Source: Chara braunii
Lineage: Eukaryota > Streptophyta > Charophyceae > Charales > Characeae
Assembly: GCA_003427395.1 (NCBI GenBank)
Contig: BFEA01000030.1
Span: 2,811,688 to 2,839,370, forward strand
Length of the DNA: 27,683 nt
Direction: 5' to 3'
The notes below the pieces were generated by a model that was not told where the DNA came from, did not search any database, and saw only the letters and a list, made by a program, of their open reading frames with translations. Shown piece by piece: positions 10,917 through 19,655 of the stretch. Position 1 is the stretch's first letter. Each line of letters starts with the position of its first letter. The translations under genes and the position numbers were made by a program.

Positions 10917-12620
10917 TCTGGCGCCTCGACGACGCCGGACCATAGTGGGTGCAGCTGCTGCTGATGTTGTTGCTGGTCCAACCACTGCAGCTGCTGCTGT
11001 TGTTCGATACCGCGATGTTGTCGCTGGTGCAACTGCTGCTGCTGCTGTTCGATACCGTTGTGTCGTCGCTGGTGCAGCAGCTGTTGCTGCTGTTCAATAC
11101 CGCTAGGTTCTCGCTGGTGCAGCTGCTGCTGCTGCTGTTCGATACCGCTATATTGCCGATGGTGCAGCAGCTGCTGCTGCTGCTGTTCGATGCCGCTATG
11201 GGGTTGCTGCTGTTCCAAACTGCGCGAGGCGTCCGATGGTCTGGCGTCATCGAGGCGCCGGACCCTCCAATGGTCTGGCGCCTCGACGACGCAGGACCAT
11301 AGTGGGTGCAGCTGCTGCTGATGTTGTTGCTGGTCCAATTGCTGCAGCTTCTGCCGCTGTTCGATACCGCTATGCTGTCGCTGGTGCAGCTGCTGCTGCT
11401 GCTACTGTTCGATACCGCTATGGGGTTGCTTCTGTTCCAAACCGCGCCGAACCCTCCAACCGTCTAGCGCCTCGATAACGTCGGACCATAGTGGGTGCAG
11501 CTGCTGCTGATGTTGTTGCTGGTCGAACTGCTGCAGCTGCTGCTGCTGTTCGATACCACTATGTTGTCGTTGGTGCAGCTGCTGCTGCTGCTGTTTGATA
11601 CCGCTGTGTTGTCGCTGGTGCAGCAGCTGCGGCTGCTGTTCGATACCGCTATGGGGTTGCTGGTGCAGCAGCTGCTGCTGCTGCTGTTCGATACCGCTAC
11701 AGGGTTGCTGCTGTTCCAAACCGCGCCGGACCCTCCGATGGTCTGGCGTCGTCGAGGCGCCGGACCCTCCAATGGTCTGGCGCCTCGACGACGCCGGACC
11801 ATAGTGGGTGTAGCTGCTGTTGATGTTGTTGCTGGTCCAACTGCTGCTGATGCTGCTGCTGTTCCATACCACTATGTTGTCCCTGGTGCAGCTGCTACTG
11901 CTGCTGTTCGATACCGCTATATTGCCGATGGTGCAGCAGCTGCTGCTGCTGCTGTTCGATACCGGTATGGGGTTGTTGCTGTTCCAAACCGCGTCGGACC
12001 CTCCGATGGTCTGGCGTTGTCGAGGCGCCGGACCCTCCAATGGTCTGGCGGCTCGACGACGCCTGACCATAGTTCTTGCAGCTGCTGCTGATGTTGTTGC
12101 TGGTGCAACTGCTGCAACTGCTGCTGCTGTTCGATACCGCTATGTTGTCGCTGGTGCAGCTACTGCTGCTGCTGTTCGATACCGCTGTGTTGTCGCTGGT
12201 GCAGCAGCTGCTGCTGCTGTTCGATACCGTATGGGGTTGCTGGTGCAGCTGCTGCTGCTGCCGCTGTTCGATACCGCTATGGGGTTGCTGCTGTTCCAAA
12301 CCACGTCGGATCCTCCGATGGTCTGGCGTCGTCGAGGCGCCGGACCCTCAAATGGTCTGGCGCCTCGACGACGCCAGACCATATGGGGTGCAGCTGCTGC
12401 TGATGTTGATGCTGGTGCAACTATTGCTGATGCTGCTGGGAACCGCTGTCGACACCGTGCTGTTCGAAACCGCTGTCGGGTTGCTGCTGATGATCTTGCA
12501 GGTGTGGTTGCTATTGCCGCTGCTGCTGCTGATGTTGTTCCTGGCGCAACTGCTGCTAATGCTGTTCGATGCCACTACCGGGTTGATGCTTTTCGAAACG
12601 GCGCCGGACATCAGCCTTGC
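10917..12620. repeat. CAG/CTG-rich higher-order satellite with cruciform modules
   Basis: Six higher-order units are marked by GACCAT next to a GTGGGTGCAGC-like word, starting at 10938, 11295, 11484, 11797, 12065 and 12377. Spacings are 357, 189, 313, 268 and 312 bp. Each unit contains a variable number of roughly 40-50 bp subunits of the form GCAGCTGCTGCTGCTG, TTCGATACCGCTATG, TTGTCGCTGG. Four junctions carry a palindromic module based on GGTCTGGCG...GGCGCCGGACC, related to the satellite at 1-1206. The array gives polyGln-like ORFs on the minus strand and Leu- or Ala-rich ORFs on the plus strand. Unit lengths that change frame argue against coding. The last unit (12400-12620) is degraded. 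Confidence 0.92.
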
Positions 12621-12639
12621 ACTGAACAATAGACGGCTT

Positions 12640-13258
12640 CCTGTCCGGATGCACAGAGGATACACGGAGATTACGGGCAGAGGTCACACAGAGGTTACAC
12701 AGAGGTTACACCCGGGTTGCACAAACCCTCCGACGGTCCGACGTCGTCGGGGCGCCAGACCATCGGGGCCTCCGCGTCACCAGACCCTCCTTCCTTCTCC
12801 TTCCTTTCCTTTCTCTTCCTCTTGCTCTCCGGGTGCTGTGACAGAGATTACAGGCAGAGGTTACACAGGGTCTGCCGCCTGGTGGTCGACGTTACACAGT
12901 GAGAGAGCTTATAGGCAGAGGCTGCAGAGTGTGAGAGATAACAGGCAGACATTGTGCCGGGATTGTACGTGGATGTTACACAGACATTAGAGGCAAACGT
13001 TACAACGAGTACACCGAGATTATGGGCAGCGGTTGAACAGGATCTGCCGCCACGTCGTCGAGGTTACACAGTGCGACAGATTGCAGGCAGTGGTTGCACA
13101 TGCCCTCCGATGGTTCGGCGCCGTCGAGCCGCCGGACCATCGGAGGGCCCGGCGTCACCAGACCCTCCTTCCCCTACCTCCTTCTTCCTTTCCTTCGTCT
13201 TCCTCTTCTTCTCCGGATGTTGTGAGGGATGTTACAGGCAAAGGTTACGCAGACATTA
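12640..13258. repeat. Mixed minisatellite (TTACACAG / GGCAGAGG) with direct duplication
   Basis: The stretch is built from variants of GAGATTACAGGCAGAGGTTACACAG. A block of about 150 bp is duplicated about 378 bp apart (from 12719 and from 13097). Each copy has CCCTCCGA, a GGCGCC/GACCAT palindrome, the word CACCAGACCCTCCTTCC, a C/T-rich tract, then CCGG-TG-TGTGA and TTACAGGC. The second copy runs directly into the reading frame that starts at 13229, so the 5' end of that gene is either embedded in or replaced by repeat DNA. Confidence 0.75.
13103..13147. repeat. 45-bp hairpin just upstream of the large reading frame
   Basis: Arms 13103-13120 and 13130-13147 pair over 18 bp with one mismatch. 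The outer 12 bp, CCCTCCGATGGT against ACCATCGGAGGG, are perfect, and the loop is 9 bases. A weaker relative sits at about 12724-12767. Confidence 0.85.
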
Positions 13259-13831
13259 GAGGCGTGTTGGTGTTGGATGCGGTGGTGGTGTTATGCAGCT
13301 GCTTGCTCGTCAGGGGTCTCAACACCGAAGGTTGTCGGAAGGGCGGTCACGTTCCAAGAGAAGTATTGGGCGATCGATTGGGACCTCGGTATGAAAGTTC
13401 CCTGTTGCGGGCCATGCATTTTCTTGCGGGATGAGAGTGGTGGTTACTACCCGTGCGGGGGTATCAAGACTTACTCGTTTGATAAGAACATGCCTGACGA
13501 GGAGTACATGAGATTCCATTTGACGACGTGTTTCAACCGCGACGGTCACGAGGTGCTTGACAACTACAAGCTCATGTCTCTCCAAGTCGACAAGTTCCAA
13601 GGTTACGGCATCCGCGCTGCATCAATGCCGCCGTTCGACAAGTCGCAGAAGAAGGATGCGTCGCAGATGGTGATGCTAACGCCGTTCGAGTTCCTCAAAC
13701 GCATTAATTGCTATAAGGTGTCGAACCATATCGTGACGATTGACAACAGCCTGCAGTTGTCAACTCCCTTCGTGCCTTTCGACTGTGATCTTGGAGACTT
13801 CGCAGACATGGTGCGACGTCACAAGCTGTAG
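13229..13831 (+). pseudogene. Segment 1: N-terminal Cys/His-bearing region
   Basis: 200 codons to TAG 13829-13831, after which the same frame continues. From residue 41 the protein looks like a folded domain: TFQEKYWAIDWDLGMK, then Cys59, Cys60, Cys63 (CCGPC), Cys76, His97, Cys101 and His107, which could bind zinc. Next come DNYKLMSLQVDKFQGYGIRA and a C-terminal part with LTPFEFLKRINCYKV and LSTPFVPFDCDLGDF. I do not recognise the family. The first roughly 35 residues are Trp/Cys-rich and derive from minisatellite-like DNA, so a start near residue 40 or an upstream start lost to repeat expansion are both possible. Confidence 0.55.
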
Positions 13832-14554
13832 GCAATGGGTCAAGCCGTTTTGCGAACTACCGTACATGTGAGCTCGCCACAGGCGGTAGGCAAGAGTTGT
13901 GGGGAGCCGAAAACAGCTGCCCGTATGAGCAAAAGTGGGGCCGCATCGACACAGGGAAAGAGCGTGAGCAAATCAGCTTCTCTGCTCCAGCCGAAGGGTG
14001 TGTCTGCGACGCGGGCACCATCACATGCAGAATATGCGGCACGCGTTTCTTTGAATCCGGCTGGTGGGGCCACTGACCATGAGGATGACGACGAAAACAC
14101 AGAGGAGGACTCGCGCTTCAGACAATGGGACGGTGGGCGGTGGCCCGATGGCAATAATGCGAAAGACAAGGAAGGGGACGACGACGAACAGCGGTCCCGC
14201 GACGACACACACGATGAAGAGGGAAGCTTGGAGGATGACTTGGCCGAAGGCGATGGTAGTGAAGGCCAAGAGGATGGTGGTCACGAAGGCGATGGGAGTG
14301 AAGGAGAAGAAAACGAGGATGCTACAGAACGGGAAGACAACTACGAAGGGGGGAGCGAAGGAGATGAGGGTGGGGCGGACGACGACGACGGCGGGAATAG
14401 AGGGTCACAGAAAAGGCGGGAACTGTCTTCCCGTGCCACAAGTCATGATGGTCCGGCAGAAGATGACGATGTGTTGCATGGAACACGGAGGTCTGTGTGC
14501 ATGCGCAAAAGGAAAATGAGATGTGGGAAAGCAGAGGAAGAGAAGCAGAGATAA
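13832..14554 (+). pseudogene. Segment 2: acidic low-complexity linker
   Basis: Same frame, to TAA 14552-14554. Residues 1-75 after the Met at 13835 are Ser/Ala/Lys-rich. Residues 80-200 are dominated by Asp, Glu and Gly (repeated EGDGSEG-like words), then a basic patch RKRKMR near the end that could be a nuclear localisation signal. This reads as a flexible linker joining the N-terminal part to the ParB-like domain; such acidic tracts are common in eukaryotic chromatin and transposon proteins but uncommon in bacterial ParB proteins. Confidence 0.6.
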
Positions 14555-15271
14555 GCTAAGCTCATCAGCCTACAGGCCTCAAAGGAGGCTTACAAGAGAT
14601 CCTTGGAGGCCCAATCTGCTAAACCAGCAAAGGAAAAGCGTGAACGAACTCGATCTTCCCAGAGACCAAAGACGAAAGCAAAGGCCGAGGAGACAAAGGA
14701 AGTTGCGGACTCTGGGGACGAAGCGGCGGGGGTCGACCCGAGACATACAGCGTCAAAGCCTGGAGAGTTGACCAACGACACCATCGACACCACGAGATGT
14801 TTTTTCCTGGAATACGACGAGGACGGCAATGCGATAGATCGTCCTACCCAAGTGTTCGTTGATGTGGTCAAAATACTGCCCAACCCTTCGGAAGGCGTGC
14901 AATACAACCACAGACCGTTGAACGAGATGTTGGTCACCTCCATCAGGGATGCAATGGAACACCCGGAAAAGCAGAAGGAGTGGGACAGAAACATGTGGAT
15001 TCTTGCTCCTGTCGTTGAGGTGCAGAAGGATGGCCGGAAGCAGTGGGAACGTGTGAAGCTGGAGGAGTGGGATGATGACAAGGTTGCCTCCTACCATTGG
15101 TACACAGTGGCCGGCCAACATACAGCGGAGGCAACAAAGAGGCTGGTCGCTGCAAAATCGTCTGCTGCCCACAACTGGGGCGTGCATTCTTGGAAGGCGC
15201 GGGTTGTGTATTTTGACGATGACCATTTGGAGGGGTATGCGTACATCTCCACGTTTGACAACACCAAGTAG
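14555..15271 (+). pseudogene. Segment 3: ParB/sulfiredoxin-like domain
   Basis: Same frame, to TAG 15269-15271; it is open from 14555, with no ATG in the first part (a TTG at 14603 is used here as residue 1). Residues 1-45 are Lys/Glu-rich. Residues 82-181 follow the ParB N-terminal pattern: VFVDVVKILPNPSEG (strand plus the 'I-x-PNP' turn), then RPLNEMLVTSIRDAME (helix pair), ILAPVVEV, and YTVAGQHTAEATKRL with GQHT (15113-15124) where ParB has GERR and related nucleases or kinases have GHHR. It ends in ARVVYFDDDHLEGYA and a STFDN loop. Known ParB-fold proteins bind or hydrolyse nucleotides or act on DNA. Whether this one was active is unknown, because the second residue of the box is Gln and the fourth is Thr. 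The assignment is by eye. Confidence 0.6.
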
Positions 15272-15979
15272 ACATGTGCTATCCCGTCGTCGTTTCGAAT
15301 GACTGTGACTGTTATAAGAGGCCTGTGGCAGAGTATGAAAGAGCCAAAAGGTGATTGGCATCAGGCAAAGATGGTGGAAGAGAGGACTGCACAGCGTGAC
15401 CAATATCATGAGTTCGTACGGAAAGCTATACGAATGACTCATGACACATCACTCTGGAATCAGTCGTTGGCGAAAAGATTTGTGAGGAATTGGTCAAACC
15501 TTTTGAGACCCTACATGTGTCTTGCGGCGAGCGGCAGGGTTGTGTGGAATCTGGTTGAGAAGTTCTTTGACAAATGGGAAAAAGACGAACTGCCAGGGCA
15601 GGACGGAGTGAGACAAGTGGATCAGGAAGGGAAAGCAGGCGAGGCGGCAGGACCGGGCCCTGCAGCGAAGACGGTGAAAGGCAAGAAAGTGTTGGTGCAC
15701 TACGTCCAGTCCAACAAAAGCTCATCGGGTTTCTATGTTTGCATCAATAATCCCCCCGCGAGCGCATGGAAGGTGTTCGACAATTTCACATCAAGGGAGA
15801 AGGAAATGACCCTCGAGAAAATACTTGCGAGACACGTTGTCGTCACGATCGGAAGGGCATTTGTGAAAAAACTGATGAACATGCAAGACCTGTACGTGGA
15901 GGTGAGAAGGGAGAGATATATGGTTCGCATGTTTAACTATGTCCTCTTCAAGATAGTGCAGAGGTCGGAGGAGGAGTGA
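15272..15979 (+). pseudogene. Segment 4: middle region, unrecognised
   Basis: Same frame, to TGA 15977-15979. It starts with a helical-looking stretch downstream of the ParB-like core (RGLWQSMKEPKGDWHQAK, residues 6-23 from the Met at 15299). Next come WNQSLAKRFVRNWSNLL, a short Gly/Ala-rich linker, and a compact part with VLVHYVQSNKSSSGFYVC, EMTLEKILARHVVVTIG and KKLMNMQDLYVEVRRER. The early helices may be the helical subdomain that usually follows a ParB N-domain, but no helix-turn-helix is obvious. Confidence 0.5.
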
Positions 15980-17854
15980 AATGCCAAGTTCTTCATTGGC
16001 TACGATACCATAATGAGGCGGTTTACACCACAAGGGTTGACGACAGAAAAATGGGAAGAAACAAAGTCCAAGATCGTAGCAGAGAAGACTATCAATGTCC
16101 CGAAACGATTGGGCGGCGTGGATTAGGCGAAACTAGGAAAAAGGAATGTCGGGGGGCACAAGGTGACGACTGCAATATATATGGAGTGTCCGTATTTCCT
16201 CAAACTTTTCGTGCATGAGATTCTTGGTGCAGTTGACCAATTGAGGGACGACCTGAGACGGATCAGCTCAAATGCTCAGCACATAATGTGGGACAAGCGC
16301 AAAGATCACACGACGTATCTTCCTGTCTACATCATACCTGTGGACGCACTGCACTCGACAAAAGATTTGACTCATGCCGTGAGAAAGCTGAGTTGTCACC
16401 TTGCAGTATTGGACTTGGCTCCGTTGAAGAATCTCGACGCATGGAACGACCAAAGGTTTCGCGAGCTCCGCCAAATGATGACGGTGTTGTGCGGGTCGCA
16501 TTGGGCGCTAATCGTATTCAGCGCATTGAAAGTCGAGGAAACGGTGTTGAGGAACGTCTTCAGGTGGGACAGTGTGAGAATTCTTCCAAGGCGCTGGCGT
16601 CGTTATAGCGAAGCAGCATCATCCTGCACCCAAGTTGGGAACCTTCCGTTGAGAGGGCATGACTCCATGACCATAGTCCTGCACGATACAGAGAACGACT
16701 TCAAAAAGGTCACGGTCGCAAAGCCTCGAAGGAAGGGGAAGGTGTTATTTGTACAATGTACAAAAAAGGTAATCGGCATGCGGGGCGATAGCAAACCTGT
16801 GTACGGGATATGGGAGAGAGAACCTGCAAAGATGAAAGACTTGTGCACCTGGTTTTCGAAGGAAGGGGAAGGTGTCCTGTTACTGGGCAACGTGCAGGCA
16901 GGAACAACGTGGGACTTGCTTCGCTCAGGACACCATGTCGTCGCATGCGATGGTTCCTCAAACCTGATGGAGTACTCCACTTTGTTCATCGATCGTCACG
17001 TCAACAATCCGGATAATAGGTGTCACTTTGAACGACCCAGACCTCAACATCGTGCAGACCGAGACATGTTTCTGAAGCTCGACAAGAAGAGGGACTCTCT
17101 GTGGAGCTATCTGTTCTGCAATGCACCCGCAACACCAACAGATGCAGATTATCTCCACCGTAAGGTGATAGCGATCCAACATCTGCAAGGATATCACAAC
17201 GTCAAACGAGGTACAATTGAGATATTTTTGGGGCGATGTGAACACCTATGGTTTGAAAGGAAGCGAGACAAACTTTATGCCAAGGTTTACTGCGAGGTAA
17301 TGGATGTTGGGGAGCAGTTTAACATTATGGACAATGAGGAGGAGACGGAGGATGAGGAGATTGACCTGCCATTGTCGGGCACGCATCACAATGCAGTGAT
17401 AGAGGAAACACCTTCGCTGTCCGCTTTGGGTGGTCAACAAGCGATGGAGGAAGATGTTGGCGGCAATATCGCAAGTACCAGGACCGAAAATGTGATGTGC
17501 GGAACAACACCGAACACAGCTGGTGCAATGGAAGGCAGCACATCCAAGTGCGGCATGAAGGAAGCAACCCCAGGATTCATTTCGCTCGTGAGGAGAGTTT
17601 GCAATGACATAGAAGGAGCAACGGACGGCGAGACTCAAAATGTTGCGCATGCAGACAAGGAATCAGAGGACGGCCCATATGGGATGGACATAGAGGATGA
17701 TCACCTTTTTCACATCCCGGACGACGCCCCCAAACAACTTGCACCTGGTGATAGCATATCATATGACATGAAGGAGATGAAAGGAGGACCTCACTTTCTA
17801 GACATAAAGTACAAAGAGTCACATGAACACGAGTGGGGGCATCACATCGTATGA
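15980..17854 (+). pseudogene. Segment 5: beta-class N6/N4 DNA methyltransferase-like region
   Basis: Same frame, with TAG at 16124-16126 and TGA at 17852-17854. Counting from 16163 (563 codons), residues 80-121 read AVLDLAPLKNLDAW, a helix, then GSHWALIVFSAL. This is the layout of motif IV (DPPY/DPPW) followed by a 'G-LVVFS' strand in beta-class methyltransferases, but DPPY has become DLAP. Residues 218-236 match the helix before motif I. Residues 237-275 are GVLLLGNVQAGTT, WDLLRSGHHVVACDGS and LMEYSTLF, matching the 'VLDPFAGSGTT...GRRVIGID...Y' motif I block. The order IV before I defines the beta class. Loss of DPPY and of the first Gly of GxG suggests the protein was not a normal methylase. 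Residues 380-560 are acidic and low complexity. Assigned by eye. Confidence 0.55.
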
Positions 17855-18109
17855 CATCCAGGTCTTTTCGAGCCTTGTGTGATTGATGGCAGATGGCACA
17901 TGGCTATCCGAATGGGTGGGAAATGGGTATTTAGGGAAAGAGTCCTCAGGAGCAGGTTTTATGAAATAGCGAAGGACAGCTTGTCTACCCCCGTGAAGCA
18001 GGCGAACAAAGATGCGTCAGACCACAAAATATCAGACAAAGTGAACTCGTTGTTCGAATTCCTGCATGAAAATCACCTTCACGAGTATAGCGCTGCGTTC
18101 TACGACTAG
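17855..18109 (+). pseudogene. Segment 6: conserved-looking C-terminal module
   Basis: Same frame, to TAG 18107-18109. It contains HMAIRMGGKWVFRERVL, RSRFYEIAKDSLSTP and VNSLFEFLHENHLHEYSAAF. Composition is that of a folded helical region rather than a linker. No family recognised. Confidence 0.45.
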
Positions 18110-19050
18110 AAATCGAGTCTGTCGTATGGAGCCGTCATATGGTCTGTGGACTACTGTGCAACGGACTGTATGTTCGACAGCGACATAGTTCTGGGATGCA
18201 GTCAAGGCCTTGAGGGACACACGAGTGCAAGGAAGAAGATCGATTCAGCAGCAGCAGGAGATGGTGGCGAGAGTATGGCAGACAAGGAAGGGCATATCAG
18301 GATGCAAAACACAAATGGAGATGAATTCGCAGAGCGGCCATCAAGCACACCGCAACCAACACTTAGACTGTCAGAAGGCATCAGTGCAGTAGGAGCCAGA
18401 AGTGAGACAACACCAACAGCGGGCGGGGAAGTTGTTGCACACGTGCATGGCGAGATTGAAGAGACCAGGGACAAAAAGCATCAGACGAAGAAGGGTCAAA
18501 ATTTCAGGCACATGAGGGAGTGGAGGCGGTGGCAAGGAATGTCGATTCGCATTCCAAGCAGTCGCATACGACTGTCATCACTTCACATGCGCAAGGCACC
18601 GACGAAGCTACCAGGGAGCAAAGTGCGCATGAGAAAGAAGAGGGGAAAGGACCAGTGCATATGGAATGCACTGGTCCAGGAACGTAAATAGTTTCGGAGT
18701 CAACAATCGCAGAAATGAGAGATGATTTGGAGGGTGTCAGTGCGGCAGAGCATGAAAAGGTTCCAAGCACGGCAAACAGGGAGAGGGGGGAGGAAAATGA
18801 GAAAGAAGAGGAGGCGGACAAGAGTCGGAGTGTGATCAACTTGGTGGACCAGTCAAGTGAGAACGAAGAAACATCTGACAAGAAAGAAGCGAAAAAGTCG
18901 GGAGAGGAGTTTCAAGAAAGAGAGCGTGATTTGAGCGAAGGGAGTGAGGGAATATGCGGTAGAAAAAGAAAAGCAGGCAAGGAAAAAGAGGAATGCACAA
19001 TGCGACGTTCAAAAAGAGGCAGGGAGAAGAAAGCACATTGCAACGTGTAG
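18110..19050 (+). pseudogene. Segment 7: charged C-terminal tail with frameshift
   Basis: The frame continues after TAG 18107 through YCATDCMFDSDIVLGCSQG into Ser/Thr/Glu-rich sequence. At AAAAA (18473-18477) the sensible reading shifts to the next frame (ASDEEGSKFQAHEGVE and onward), is cut by TAA 18685-18687, and ends at TAG 19048 after a Lys/Glu/Arg-rich stretch with basic clusters RKRKAGK and KRGREKK that could be nuclear localisation signals. In the original frame the sequence after 18480 turns into an Arg/Ser-rich string, supporting the shift. No domain is recognisable. Confidence 0.45.
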
Positions 19051-19097
19051 TGCATGTGTGCACATGGGTGTCTGCCTGCATTCACAGTCGATGGTAG

Positions 19098-19098
<1 letters not shown>

Positions 19099-19151
<53 letters not shown>
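19099..19151. repeat. (TG)n microsatellite
   Basis: About 26 uninterrupted TG units, 49 bp after the final stop of the methylase-like frame. Confidence 0.98.
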
Positions 19152-19154
<3 letters not shown>

Positions 19155-19431
19155 ATCACCGGTGAGGATGAGATTTTAGAGTATGAAACGATGAGTGAGA
19201 GACGTGATTTATATGTCGCTTGTGTCGGTCAAGTACATATTACATTTTGAGTACGCTTCGAGTTTTTGACATGTAAATGAAAAAATGGAATGCACAAATT
19301 ATATATAGATTGTGTCGATCGAGAAAAAAACAGCACGATGTGTATCAGATTATGCTATTTTTGTATGGAAAGTGCTCGATGAGTTCAAAATTTTCACATT
19401 GTTGCTACCTTCGGTGTATGTAAAGATGAAG

Positions 19432-19434
<3 letters not shown>

Positions 19435-19494
<60 letters not shown>

Positions 19495-19509
19495 ACACAC
19501 ACACACATT

Positions 19510-19579
<70 letters not shown>
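19435..19579. repeat. Compound (TC)n-(AC)n microsatellite
   Basis: (TC)28 at 19435-19490 is followed almost directly by (AC)n at 19493-19506 and 19512-19579, then degenerate ACGCAC words. The polypurine-polypyrimidine and alternating tracts side by side can adopt triplex or Z-form structures. Confidence 0.97.
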
Positions 19580-19586
<7 letters not shown>

Positions 19587-19655
19587 ACGTACGCACGCAC
19601 ATGAACACATAATTGATAATGCAATGACTTCACATGTTAACAATAAGTAATCCCA

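Larger units (their letters stand above)
13229..19050 (+). pseudogene. Decayed intronless ParB-like / DNA-methyltransferase-like gene (overall extent)
   Basis: From 13229 to about 18480 one frame is continuous and interrupted only by stops at 13829 (TAG), 14552 (TAA), 15269 (TAG), 15977 (TGA), 16124 (TAG), 17852 (TGA) and 18107 (TAG). At an A5 run (18473-18477) the frame slips by one, then continues with one more stop (TAA 18685) to TAG 19048-19050. All three stop codons occur, so a changed genetic code or programmed readthrough is unlikely; this looks like a gene decaying mainly by base substitution. No splice junctions are needed. Domain order is Cys/His-bearing start, acidic linker, ParB-like domain, middle region, beta-class methyltransferase-like region, acidic tail and charged C-terminus. 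The first roughly 35 codons resemble the upstream minisatellite, and a TGA lies two codons before 13229, so the true start is uncertain. Confidence 0.7.
19051..19655. other. Microsatellite-rich interval between methylase-like and protease frames
   Basis: No coding sequence seen. It contains (TG)n, (TC)n and (AC)n runs plus about 280 bp of AT-rich DNA. It could be an intergenic spacer between two ORFs or an intron. GTGTAG at 19045 and AACCAG at 19666-19671 resemble donor and acceptor sites, but the phases on the two sides do not match. Confidence 0.5.

Noticed and set aside
10309-12990. Long ORFs encoding polyGln, Leu- or Ala-rich proteins
   Set aside because: They follow the CTG/CAG satellite, extend through the N gap, and change frame between repeat units.
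13229-18480. Programmed readthrough or alternative genetic code
   Set aside because: TAG, TAA and TGA all occur in frame with no shared context, and a frameshift and a broken LINE lie close by; decay is simpler.
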